Origin: an uncultured Sphingomonadales bacterium | Lineage (GTDB): Bacteria; Pseudomonadota; Alphaproteobacteria; Sphingomonadales; Sphingomonadaceae | Assembly (NCBI GenBank): GCA_937898525.1 | Contig: CALCBC010000130.1 | Span: 28,552-92,551 of the forward strand | Reading direction: 5' to 3' | Length of the DNA: 64,000 nt | Shown: piece after piece, positions 20,061-27,790 of the stretch | Layout of the letters: every line of letters starts with the position of its first letter | Position numbering within the stretch: position 1 is the stretch's first letter | Position numbers and translations under genes: made by a program | Notes under the pieces: generated by a model | Databases searched by the model: none | The model's input: the letters and a program-made list of their open reading frames with translations, nothing else | Told to the model about the DNA's origin: nothing

Positions 20061-20165
20061 GGCGCGCGTGCGCCGTGGCTCGGATCCGTCGGTTTGCGGG
20101 TCATTGCAGGGGAATGCGCGAAGCTGCCGCGCGGTCCCGCGGGACCGCCCTGCCGAAGCCGGACC

Positions 20166-20660
20166 CTAGCGCGAGGGCGCGGCCGGCATCAGTCCGCGAA
20201 CGGTGCGGCGGGCGAACTTCCAGCGCCCGTCCTCGCGCACCAGCTCGTCGTCGTACCCGGCCATCATCGCCGCCCTCGGCGCGCCGTCCTCGCCGGGGAC
20301 CATGTACAGCGACTGCGAGGTGGCTGTGGCGCTGTCGGGACCGGTGAAGGTCACCGTCTCGTTGAAGAACAGGTGGTAGTTCGGCTCGGCGAAGCCGAGC
20401 GCGTTCTCAGCAAACCCCCGCCGCATCGCCTCGGCCGCTTCGGGCCCCGACAGCGGCTCGCCGCCGCCTCCGCCCGCGACGTAGACCCCGTTCTCGGCGA
20501 ACAGCCCGGCGAACCCGTCGAAATCGCGCGCGTCGAGCGTACGACCGTAGTCAACCAGCAGCGCGTGGATCTCGGCGCGGTCCGCGCTGCGGTCGGATGC
20601 AGCCGGCTGGCAGGCGGCCACCAGCACCGCCGCGACGAGACATCCGGCGCGGGCGATCAA
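20166..20660 (-). CDS. NTF2/SnoaL-like lipoprotein
   Basis: 164 residues from a TTG start (GGGA upstream) that forms TTGA with the ftsK stop, a 4-nt overlap implying coupled translation. The start gives MIARAGCLVAAVLVAACQP with lipobox VAAC, which supports it. The mature part (RAEIHALLVDYGRTLDARDF ... FAGLFAENGVYV) is a standard SnoaL-like/DUF4440-type domain. Probably a membrane-anchored periplasmic binding or isomerase-like protein. A longer frame upstream is inside ftsK. Confidence 0.78.
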   Translation of the reverse strand: MIARAGCLVAAVLVAACQPAASDRSADRAEIHALLVDYGRTLDARDFDGFAGLFAENGVYVAGGGGGEPLSGPEAAEAMRRGFAENALGFAEPNYHLFFNETVTFTGPDSATATSQSLYMVPGEDGAPRAAMMAGYDDELVREDGRWKFARRTVRGLMPAAPSR

Positions 20661-23005
20661 ATCGGGTTCCCGTCCCGGTCCCGGTAGATCTCGCGCCGCC
20701 CGACGTGGTTGGCCGGGCCGACGAGGCCCTCGGCCTCCATCCGCTCGATCCACTTGGCCGCGGTGTTGTAGCCGACGCCCATCTGCCGCTGCAGCCAGCT
20801 GCCGCTCGCCTTCTGGTTCTCGAACACGATCTGGCAGGCCTGGCGGTACCTGCGCTCCTCGGGATTGTCGCTGGCGGTGAGCTCGTCGTCGAAGCCGAAG
20901 AAGCTGTCCTCGGGTTCCTCGGTCACCGAATCGACGTAGGCCGGCGTCCCCTGCGCCCGCCAGTGGTTGGCGACGCGCTCGACTTCGTCGTCGCTGACGA
21001 ACGGGCCGTGCACGCGGCGCAGCGGGCCCGAGCTCGGCTTGAACAGCATGTCACCCTTGCCCAGCAGCTGCTCGGCGCCCTGTTCGCCGAGGATCGTGCG
21101 GCTGTCGATCCGGCTGGTGACGTTGAAGCTGATCCGGGTCGGCAGATTGGCCTTGATCACGCCGGTGATAACGTCGACCGAGGGACGCTGCGTCGCCATG
21201 ATCAGGTGGATGCCGGCGGCTCGGCTCTTCTGGCTGAGCCGCTGGATCAGCACCTCGATCTCCTTGCCGACGGTAATCATCAGGTCGGCCAGCTCGTCGA
21301 CGATCAGCACGATCTGCGGCAGCACTTCGTAGTCGAGCTGCTCCTCCTCGATCAGCTCCTCGCCGGTGTCGGGATCGAACCCGGTCTGGATGCGGCGGCC
21401 GAGCGGCTTGCCCTTGGCGATTGCCGCGGCGACGCGCTCGTTGAAACCCGCGAGGTTGCGCACGCCGATGTCGCTCATCATCCGATAGCGGCGCTCCATC
21501 TCCTCGACCGCCCACTTGAGCGCGCGGACCGACTTGTGCGGATCGGTCACCACCGGCGAGAGCAGGTGCGGGATGTCGTCGTAGACCTTGAGCTCGAGGA
21601 TCTTCGGGTCGATCAGGATCAGCCGGCACTCGTTGGGCGTGAAGCGGTAGAGCAGCGACAGCAGGATCGCGTTGAGGCCGACCGACTTGCCCGAGCCGGT
21701 GGTGCCGGCGACGAGCAGGTGCGGCATCGCCGCGAGGTCGGCGACCACCGGCTCGCCGGCAATGTCCTTGCCGAGGATGATCGGCAGCATGCCCTTGTGC
21801 CCGGCGAAAGCCTCGCTCGCGGCGAGTTCCTTGAAGCTGACCGTCTGGCGGTCGGCGTTGGGCAGCTCGATGCCCATCACGGTCTTTCCCGGAATCGGGC
21901 TGACGCGCGCCGAGATCGCGCTCATGTTGCGGGCGATGTCCTCGGCGAGGCCGATCACGCGGCTGGCCTTGATGCCCGGCGCCGGCTCGAGCTCGTACAT
22001 CGTCACCACCGGGCCGGTGCGCACCGCGGTGATCTCGCCCTTGACGTTGAAGTCGTCGAGCACGTTTTCGAGCAGCCGCGCGTTGCGCTCGAGTGCGAGC
22101 TTGTCGAGCTTGGGCGCGGTGTCGGCCGGAGGATCGGCGAGCAGGTCGAGGCTCGGCAGCTGGTAGGTGTCGAACAGGTCCTGCTGGCGCGCCTTGCCGG
22201 CCGGCCTGGCCGGACGCGGCGGCAGGCTCGGGTCGCTGATCTCGGGCGGCCGGCGCTGAGGTTCCTCGTCGACCGCGGCCAGCGGCTCGGGCCGCGCGGC
22301 GCGCCGCTCCTTGCGCGGCTTGAACGGGTTGGGATCCTCGCGCACGGGCAGCCGCCGCAACAGCGCGGGGAGCGTCATCAGCCGCGCCCAGTCGAAGGCG
22401 AAGACCCGGGCGACGAGCACCGCGCCGACCGCGAAGCTCGCCAGCCCGAGGCCGAGCACGGTCCAGAACCGCGCCGATTCCGGCAGGAGCCCAGCCAGCG
22501 CCTCGATCGCGCCCGCGCCGAGCAGGCCGAACAGGCCGCCGTAGGACGCGGGCAGGCTGTCGGGCAGCGCACTCCAGTCGCGGGTCAGCAGCGAAAGCGC
22601 CGTGCCGAGCAGCACCATCGCCAGCACCAGCAGCGCCAGCGTGCGCCACCAGCGGCGCCCGTGCGGCGTCTCCTCGGCCTCGGCGTCGCGCCACAGCTTG
22701 CTGGCGAAGGCGTAGAGCATCGGCACCAGCAGCACGGCGACCAGGCCGAACAGGAACAGGGCACCGTCGGCCGCATAGGCGCCGGGCGCACCCATCCAGT
22801 TGGCGACCTCGCCGCCGGCAGCCGTCGAGAACGAGGGATCGGTCTGGGTATACGAGACCAGCGCGAGGGCGAGGAACAGCGTCGCCACGCCGAGCACCGC
22901 GGCGCCGGTAAGCTGGCCGGCGCGCGCGAGCGAACGGCGGAACGCGGCACGCCAGTCGGCGGGCTGCGCCCGGGGGCCGGAGCGCGTCAGCGCGCGTGTT
23001 GCCAT
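20657..23005 (-). CDS. ftsK: DNA translocase FtsK
   Basis: 782 residues. Four N-terminal membrane helices (to ~residue 185), a short Pro/Arg-rich linker, the RecA-like motor with Walker A GTTGSGKSVGLN and Walker B ILIVDELADLMI, then the C-terminal winged-helix gamma domain (QKASGSWLQRQMGVGYNTAA), which reads KOPS-type polarity sequences. It pumps chromosome ends through the septum for dimer resolution. The linker is short, as in many alphaproteobacterial FtsK. It is followed by the overlapping NTF2 lipoprotein. Confidence 0.95.
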   Translation of the reverse strand: MATRALTRSGPRAQPADWRAAFRRSLARAGQLTGAAVLGVATLFLALALVSYTQTDPSFSTAAGGEVANWMGAPGAYAADGALFLFGLVAVLLVPMLYAFASKLWRDAEAEETPHGRRWWRTLALLVLAMVLLGTALSLLTRDWSALPDSLPASYGGLFGLLGAGAIEALAGLLPESARFWTVLGLGLASFAVGAVLVARVFAFDWARLMTLPALLRRLPVREDPNPFKPRKERRAARPEPLAAVDEEPQRRPPEISDPSLPPRPARPAGKARQQDLFDTYQLPSLDLLADPPADTAPKLDKLALERNARLLENVLDDFNVKGEITAVRTGPVVTMYELEPAPGIKASRVIGLAEDIARNMSAISARVSPIPGKTVMGIELPNADRQTVSFKELAASEAFAGHKGMLPIILGKDIAGEPVVADLAAMPHLLVAGTTGSGKSVGLNAILLSLLYRFTPNECRLILIDPKILELKVYDDIPHLLSPVVTDPHKSVRALKWAVEEMERRYRMMSDIGVRNLAGFNERVAAAIAKGKPLGRRIQTGFDPDTGEELIEEEQLDYEVLPQIVLIVDELADLMITVGKEIEVLIQRLSQKSRAAGIHLIMATQRPSVDVITGVIKANLPTRISFNVTSRIDSRTILGEQGAEQLLGKGDMLFKPSSGPLRRVHGPFVSDDEVERVANHWRAQGTPAYVDSVTEEPEDSFFGFDDELTASDNPEERRYRQACQIVFENQKASGSWLQRQMGVGYNTAAKWIERMEAEGLVGPANHVGRREIYRDRDGNPI

Positions 23006-23101
23006 CTCGTTCCCCTCGCGTTCGAGCGGCGCGCATCATCCTCTTCGGCGGACTCGCCGTCAAGAATCGCTTTTTGTTCCGCCAGCGTGGGTTCTCTTCC
23101 T

Positions 23102-23253
23102 GGTTTCGCGCAAAGACGCAAAGGCACGAAGATCATGGCGCCCCATTGCCAATGCTGGTCCCGTCCGAAGGACAGGATGGGCCACTTCGCGGCCAGGGGC
23201 GGCCGGGATGTCGGACGTGACCTCCTCGCGTCTTCGCGCCTTCGTGCGAAAAC
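23102..23253. repeat. Intergenic inverted-repeat element between ftsK and the thiE-like gene
   Basis: The left end, TTTCGCGCAAAGACGCAAAG at 23104-23123 and then GCACGAAGA, recurs inverted and imperfectly at 23227-23253 (GCGTCTTCGCGCCTTCGTGC then GAAAA). Together they bracket ~100 bp of non-coding sequence. The right arm abuts the stop codon of the thiE-like gene. It looks like a short non-autonomous repeat. No transposase is present. Confidence 0.5.
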
Positions 23254-23799
23254 TCAGGACAACCCGTCGATCGCCGCCCACCGCGACCAGCGCAGCCGAC
23301 GCGCAGTGCGTGCGGTCATGCCGCCAAGCGCGATGACCGGAACGCGCGCCTGGCGCGCGAGCAGGCGGAAGCGCACGGCGCCCAGTGCTTTCGCCCCGAG
23401 ATGCGAGCGCGTCGGGAAGGCCGGGGACAGCATTACCGCGGTCGCGCGGACGCGGTTGGCCTCGCCGATCTCGCGCAGCGAATGAGCGGTGGCAAGCGTG
23501 ACGAGACGGCTGGCGGGGTAAAGCGCGCGGGGTGCGCCGTAGAGGCCGTCGGCGCCCCATTCCCGCGCGGTCAGCGCGCTGTCGGCGAGGATCGCGAGAT
23601 GGCCTCGGGCGCGGGCGATGCGCAGCAGCGCGTGCCACCGGGCCATGCGCTCGGCCTCGGGCAGGTGGTAGTGGCGGTAGACGAAGCCCGAACCGCGCGG
23701 CAGCCGCCGCAGCGCCCCTTCGAGCCCGGCGTCGTTGCGCGCGTCGGATACGAGCCACAGCTCGGGCAGGGGACGAGTTGGGCTCTGGCGCGTACGCAT
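23254..23799 (-). CDS. ThiE-like thiamine phosphate synthase
   Basis: 181 residues, a shortened (beta/alpha)8 protein. LWLVSDARNDAG, ILADSALTAREWGADGLYG, VTLATAHSLREI, SPAFPTRSHLGAKALG and ALGGMTARTARRL follow the ThiE/TenI order, joining HMP-PP and thiazole phosphate. Several phosphate-binding residues of true ThiE are not obvious, and the length is below the ~210 usual, so it may be TenI-like. The ATG lies 21 bp from the divergent YggS start. Confidence 0.7.
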   Translation of the reverse strand: MRTRQSPTRPLPELWLVSDARNDAGLEGALRRLPRGSGFVYRHYHLPEAERMARWHALLRIARARGHLAILADSALTAREWGADGLYGAPRALYPASRLVTLATAHSLREIGEANRVRATAVMLSPAFPTRSHLGAKALGAVRFRLLARQARVPVIALGGMTARTARRLRWSRWAAIDGLS

Positions 23800-23804
23800 T
23801 CCCC

Positions 23805-23814
23805 CGCTATAGCG
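23805..23814. promoter_or_regulatory. Palindromic bidirectional -10 element
   Basis: CGCTATAGCG is a perfect 10-bp palindrome centred between two divergent ATGs at 23799 (minus) and 23821 (plus). TATAGC can be read as -10 on both strands, 7 nt before the plus ATG and 6 nt before the minus ATG, so transcription would start at the start codons. No good -35 is evident. Both mRNAs would be leaderless. Inference from spacing. Confidence 0.45.
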
Positions 23815-23820
23815 CGGCGC

Positions 23821-24483
23821 ATGGAAAGCGCAGCCACCCTGCTTGCCGCGGTCGAGGAACGGATCGCGCGTGCCTGCCGCGTCGCCCGGCGGGAACGCGA
23901 CGAGGTCACGCTGGTCGCGGTCAGCAAGACCCATCCTGTCGAAGCGATCGTCCCGCTGATCGAGGCCGGCCAGCGTACTTTCGGCGAGAACCGCGTGCAG
24001 GAGGCCCAGGCCAAGTGGCCGGCGCTGCGCGAACGGTTCCCGGGCGTCGAACTGCACCTCGTCGGCCGGCTGCAGTCGAACAAGGCGGACGAGGCGGTCG
24101 CGCTGTTCGATGCAATCCACTCGCTCGACCGTTCCAGCCTCGTCGCCGCGCTGGCCAGGGCGATGGACAAGAGCGGGCGGCGCGTGCCGTGCTTCGTCCA
24201 GGTCAACATCGGCGAGGAACCTCAGAAGGGTGGCGTGGCGATTGCGGAGCTGACCGCGCTCCTGGCCGAGGCCCGGGATGCGGACATCCCGCTCGCCGGG
24301 CTGATGTGCGTCCCGCCGCTCGGGATCGAACCGGCGCCGTTCTTCGCGTTCCTCGACAAGCTCGCGCGCGATCACGGGCTGGCAGGCCGCTCGATGGGCA
24401 TGAGCGGCGACTTCGAGACCGCGATAATGCTCGGCGCGACTCACGTCCGCATCGGCACCGCCCTGTTCGGGGAACGGTCCTAG
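23821..24483 (+). CDS. YggS/PROSC-type PLP homeostasis protein
   Basis: 220 residues, single-domain fold-type III PLP protein. The PLP lysine is in LVAVSKTHP. GENRVQEAQAKW, ELHLVGRLQSNKADEAV, VQVNIGEEPQKGG and GMSGDFETAIMLGATHVRIG are the family strings. It has no known enzymatic reaction but controls free PLP and amino-acid pools. The ATG has no ribosome site, since the upstream bases are the -10 described separately, consistent with a leaderless mRNA. Confidence 0.93.
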   Translation: MESAATLLAAVEERIARACRVARRERDEVTLVAVSKTHPVEAIVPLIEAGQRTFGENRVQEAQAKWPALRERFPGVELHLVGRLQSNKADEAVALFDAIHSLDRSSLVAALARAMDKSGRRVPCFVQVNIGEEPQKGGVAIAELTALLAEARDADIPLAGLMCVPPLGIEPAPFFAFLDKLARDHGLAGRSMGMSGDFETAIMLGATHVRIGTALFGERS

Positions 24484-24568
24484 CCATTGCGCGCGCCGGT
24501 TCGGCGGAGGATAAGGCGCGCAAGACGCGGTTGGGGGACTGCATCGTGACAGGGGACTCTTGCGGACA

Positions 24569-26380
24569 ATGAGCCGGCGCCGTTCGCGCCCGTGGCTGCC
24601 GCGCCGGCTGCCCGCGGTCCCGCAGACGCGCCTTTCGTGGGTTCGCTCGCTGTGGTTCTTCGCGCTGGCGCTCGCCGTGGCACTGGACATCGCGGGGACG
24701 GTGTTCGCAGTGCGCGAGATCACGCGCTTCGGACCGGAGTTCTGGCGCTTGGGGCTCAACTCCGAAGTGCAGAACGATGGCTCGGTCACCGTCGCGTCGA
24801 TCGGGGGAGTCTCGGGGCTCCCGGAGATTCCGCCGCAGTCGCGCATCACGGCGATCGACGGCACTCCGGTCCCGCGGGGCACCGCAGTGTGGGACCTCGC
24901 CAAGCGCCTCAAGGCGGAGGACGGGCGTGTGCTCTCGCTCACGATCCGGCAACCGGGCGGGCGCATCGCCGCGCACCGCATAGAGGCCTCGCCGCGCTAT
25001 GTCGCCGAAGCGGGTGATCCCGGGCCGTTCGACCGTCACGAGCGGGTCGCGATCAGGCTGGCGTTCTCGCTGCTCACGTGCATGACGCTGATCGCCTGCG
25101 CGGTGCTGCTGTTCCTCAGGCGACCGCGCGATACGGTGGCGCTGCTGTTCTCTTTCGCTTTCCTGATCTTCGCGGCGATCATCGACCCACCGCTCGGCCT
25201 GTGGATCGCGACCGGATTCGGCCACGTGTTCGACGTCTATTCCACCCTCGGCTGGGTGCTGCTGGTAATCGCCATCGCAGCGTTTCCCGACAGCAGGTTT
25301 ACGCCCCCGGCGATGCGCTGGGTCCTCGTCGCCGCACCGCTGCTCGCCGTGCCGCTGGCTTTCGAGGATCTGCCGATGCTGGTCGGCACGCTGCTCGGCT
25401 TCGTGCTCCCCCTGTTCCTTCTCGTCTGCCACGTGATCAAGTACCGCCGCCTGGGGCCCGGCATCGAGCGGCAGCAGCTGAAATGGGCCGCCTTCGGGTT
25501 CGGCGCCGGGTTCACCCTGCTGACGCTTGCCTATGTCGTGTTCATGGCCACCGACACGCTGGCCGGGCCCGAGGTCATTGCCAGCCTGGCCGTCCTCGCG
25601 CTGTTCGACTTCGGCTTCATCGCCATGGCGCTCGGCCTGCTGGTCGCGCTGCTGCGCTTCCGGCTGTGGGAAGCCGACACGGTGATCGGCCGCTCGGCGG
25701 TCTCGGCCGCGGTCACCGTCTCGGTCGGCATCCTGTGGACGCTCAGCACCGACCTCGTGAAGATCGCCGTCGAGTGGGTTCTCGGCGAGGAGAACGACAC
25801 GATCGCCACCATCGTCGGCGGGTTGCTGGCGGCGGGCGTGTTCGCGCCGACCCAGGCCCTGGCGATGCGCTGGGCAAGGCGCCGGCTGCACGGCGACGAG
25901 AGCCGGATCGAGCGACTGATCGAACGCCTCGCCGTGTGGCGGGCGACCGAAATGCCCGAGGAGATCGGGGTGCGCACGCTGTCGGCGCTGCAGGCGGCAA
26001 TCCACTGCAACGCCGCCGCGGTGCTGGTCGACGGGCCGCGCGGACTCGAACTGCTCGCCTCGCGCGACGTCGAGCGGGCCGAAGACCTGAGCACGCCGAG
26101 CTACGACCCGGCGAAGGACGGCCGCTTCGTCATCCGCCAGCCGCTCGAGGACGAGGACGGCCCGATCGGGCTGCTGCTGGTCGGCCCGCGCTCGGACCTC
26201 AACCGCTACAACGCGGCGCAACTGGACGGGCTGGCAAAGCTGGCCGAACCGCTCGCCGAGGCGCTGCGCGCGGCGCTCAAGCGCGCGCAGCATGCCGAGA
26301 GCGTGCATTCGAAGCTCGGCTCGGTCGAAGAGCGGCTCGCGCGGCTCGAACAGTCGGGTCCACGGCTCAGCCCGACCTGA
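24569..26380 (+). CDS. ComP-like polytopic membrane sensor with GAF domain, no kinase domain
   Basis: 603 residues. One N-terminal TM (FFALALAVALDIAGTVFAV), a periplasmic PDZ-like part (IPPQSRITAIDGTPVPRGTA, ~residues 75-150), then about eight TMs ending at FRLWEADTVIGRSAVSAAV and IVGGLLAAGVFAPTQALAM. The RLWEADTVI junction is typical of ComP-type kinases. Then comes a GAF-like domain (~residues 450-570; HCNAAAVLVDGPRGLELL, GRFVIRQPLEDEDGPIGLLL), and the protein ends in a short coiled coil (SKLGSVEERLARLEQ) with no HisKA or ATPase domain. It probably senses an extracellular or lipid-phase signal. The output partner is unknown. Confidence 0.75.
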   Translation: MSRRRSRPWLPRRLPAVPQTRLSWVRSLWFFALALAVALDIAGTVFAVREITRFGPEFWRLGLNSEVQNDGSVTVASIGGVSGLPEIPPQSRITAIDGTPVPRGTAVWDLAKRLKAEDGRVLSLTIRQPGGRIAAHRIEASPRYVAEAGDPGPFDRHERVAIRLAFSLLTCMTLIACAVLLFLRRPRDTVALLFSFAFLIFAAIIDPPLGLWIATGFGHVFDVYSTLGWVLLVIAIAAFPDSRFTPPAMRWVLVAAPLLAVPLAFEDLPMLVGTLLGFVLPLFLLVCHVIKYRRLGPGIERQQLKWAAFGFGAGFTLLTLAYVVFMATDTLAGPEVIASLAVLALFDFGFIAMALGLLVALLRFRLWEADTVIGRSAVSAAVTVSVGILWTLSTDLVKIAVEWVLGEENDTIATIVGGLLAAGVFAPTQALAMRWARRRLHGDESRIERLIERLAVWRATEMPEEIGVRTLSALQAAIHCNAAAVLVDGPRGLELLASRDVERAEDLSTPSYDPAKDGRFVIRQPLEDEDGPIGLLLVGPRSDLNRYNAAQLDGLAKLAEPLAEALRAALKRAQHAESVHSKLGSVEERLARLEQSGPRLSPT

Positions 26381-26453
26381 TCCCGCCCGCGGAGCGGGAC
26401 CCGTTCCGCCGGACATGACGTTCCTTCCGTATCCTCACGGAAGAGGAGCCTGC

Positions 26454-27455
26454 ATGGCGAAGCGCGCAATTCTCTGGGCCCTGCTGCTCGCCCTGGCGTT
26501 CCCGACCGCTGCCCCGGCCGCGGCGCCGCTGCCGGCTTCGGAAGCGGCGGAGGAGAGCCAGCAACCCCTCGCGCCCATCGATCTGACCAGCGAAGACGAT
26601 GATATCCGCACGCGGCTGACCCAGGTCTTCCGGGCGATCGACGGGCTCGAGTCGGTTCGCATCGCCGTCGAAGGCGGCGTCGTCACGCTCGCCGGGACGA
26701 CGCTCAACGACGCCGCGCGCGCGGAAGCCGAAGCGCTCGCAGGGCGGGTTGCCGGCGTGGTGGCGGTCGAAAACCACATCGAAGTCGAGCATCGGCTCGG
26801 CCGCCGGCTCGCGCCCGTGGTCCAGCACACCGAGGCACTCGGGGCCGAGGTGCTCGCATACCTGCCGCTGATCGCCGTCGCCCTGGTCGTGTTCGCCGCG
26901 TTCTGGATCGCCGGGGTCGTCTTCACCCGTCGGACGAACATCTTCCGTAGCGTGATCGAGAACCCGTTCATCGAGACGCTGCTCGAGCAGATCGTCCGTG
27001 CGCTGTTCATCCTCGCCGGGCTGGTCGTCGCAATGAGCATCCTCGGCACGACCGCGTTGATCGGCTCGGTGCTCGGGGCCGCGGGCGTGCTCGGCCTGGC
27101 GATCGGCTTCGCGATGCGCGACACGATCGAGAACTACATCGCCTCGATCCTGCTCAGCGTGCGTCAGCCGTTCGCGCCCAACGATGTGGTTATCATCGAG
27201 GGCGTGGAAGGGCGCATCACCACGCTCAATTCGCGGTCGACGATCATCACCACCTGGGACGGCAACGAGGTGCGGATCCCAAACGCGATCGTCTACAAGA
27301 CCAAGATTACCAACCTGACCCGTACGCCGGAGCGGCGGTTCGACTTCGAGTTGAGGGTGCGGCTCGATACCGACATCACCGCCGCGCTCGCGGCCGCGCT
27401 GGCCACGGTCAAGGCGGTCGACGGCGTGCTCGAGGAGCCGGCCCCTCCGTCGTAG
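26454..27455 (+). CDS. BON-domain/MscS-type mechanosensitive channel, N-terminal part (frameshifted)
   Basis: 333 residues up to a TAG. There is a signal peptide (ending TAAPAAA), a BON domain (~residues 45-110; VRIAVEGGVVTLAGTTLN, VVAVENHIEV), three TMs and the MscS pore helix GSVLGAAGVLGLAIGFAMRD, then the beta domain (NDVVIIEGVEGRITTLNSR). It stops in the middle of the C-terminal alpha/beta domain after VLEEPAPPS. The missing end is encoded in the next frame (see next entry). The channel would release osmolytes on hypo-osmotic shock. GGAAGAGGAG precedes the ATG. Confidence 0.85.
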   Translation: MAKRAILWALLLALAFPTAAPAAAPLPASEAAEESQQPLAPIDLTSEDDDIRTRLTQVFRAIDGLESVRIAVEGGVVTLAGTTLNDAARAEAEALAGRVAGVVAVENHIEVEHRLGRRLAPVVQHTEALGAEVLAYLPLIAVALVVFAAFWIAGVVFTRRTNIFRSVIENPFIETLLEQIVRALFILAGLVVAMSILGTTALIGSVLGAAGVLGLAIGFAMRDTIENYIASILLSVRQPFAPNDVVIIEGVEGRITTLNSRSTIITTWDGNEVRIPNAIVYKTKITNLTRTPERRFDFELRVRLDTDITAALAAALATVKAVDGVLEEPAPPS

Positions 27456-27790
27456 TGAGCCGGATCGACGAATACGCGATCGTGATCACCGTGCTCGGCT
27501 GGGTCGACCAGCGCAGTTCGGACTTCGGCAAGGTCAAGAGCGAGACCATCCGCCTGGTCAAGGAAGCCTTCGACGCCCGCCACATCGAACTGGCCGAACC
27601 GGTGCAGAACTATCGCGAGCTTCGCGCGCCGCGCCCCGAACCAGCTTCCACCGCTGCCGCCTACCAGCCCACCGCCGAGGAGCTGCGCCAAATCACCGAC
27701 ACGAGCCGGGACAGGACGATCGAAAACAAGGTCGCCGAGCAACGTGCCGAGGCAGACGACGACCTGCTGGCCCCGGCGCAGCGCGGCTGA
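27455..27790 (+). pseudogene. C-terminal part of the MscS-type channel in a shifted frame
   Basis: This frame reads VLGWVDQRSSDFGKVKSETI then RLVKEAFDARHIELAEPVQ, the usual end of the MscS cytosolic domain, followed by a charged tail. Adding one C to the C-run at 27443-27447 would join it to the upstream frame as PAPSVVVSRIDEYAIV. It is therefore the second part of one gene, split by a -1 lesion or a sequencing error. A GTG at 27455 overlaps the upstream TAG and could in theory restart translation. Confidence 0.75.

Noticed and set aside
20597..23485. A 962-codon frame opposite ftsK
   Set aside because: Low-complexity antisense translation of a GC-rich gene, with no motif.
24530..24566. GGGGACTG / CAGGGGACT as another copy of the palindromic repeat
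   Set aside because: The two arms do not form the GGGAC-N-GTCCC palindrome and match the other copies only over 6-8 bp.
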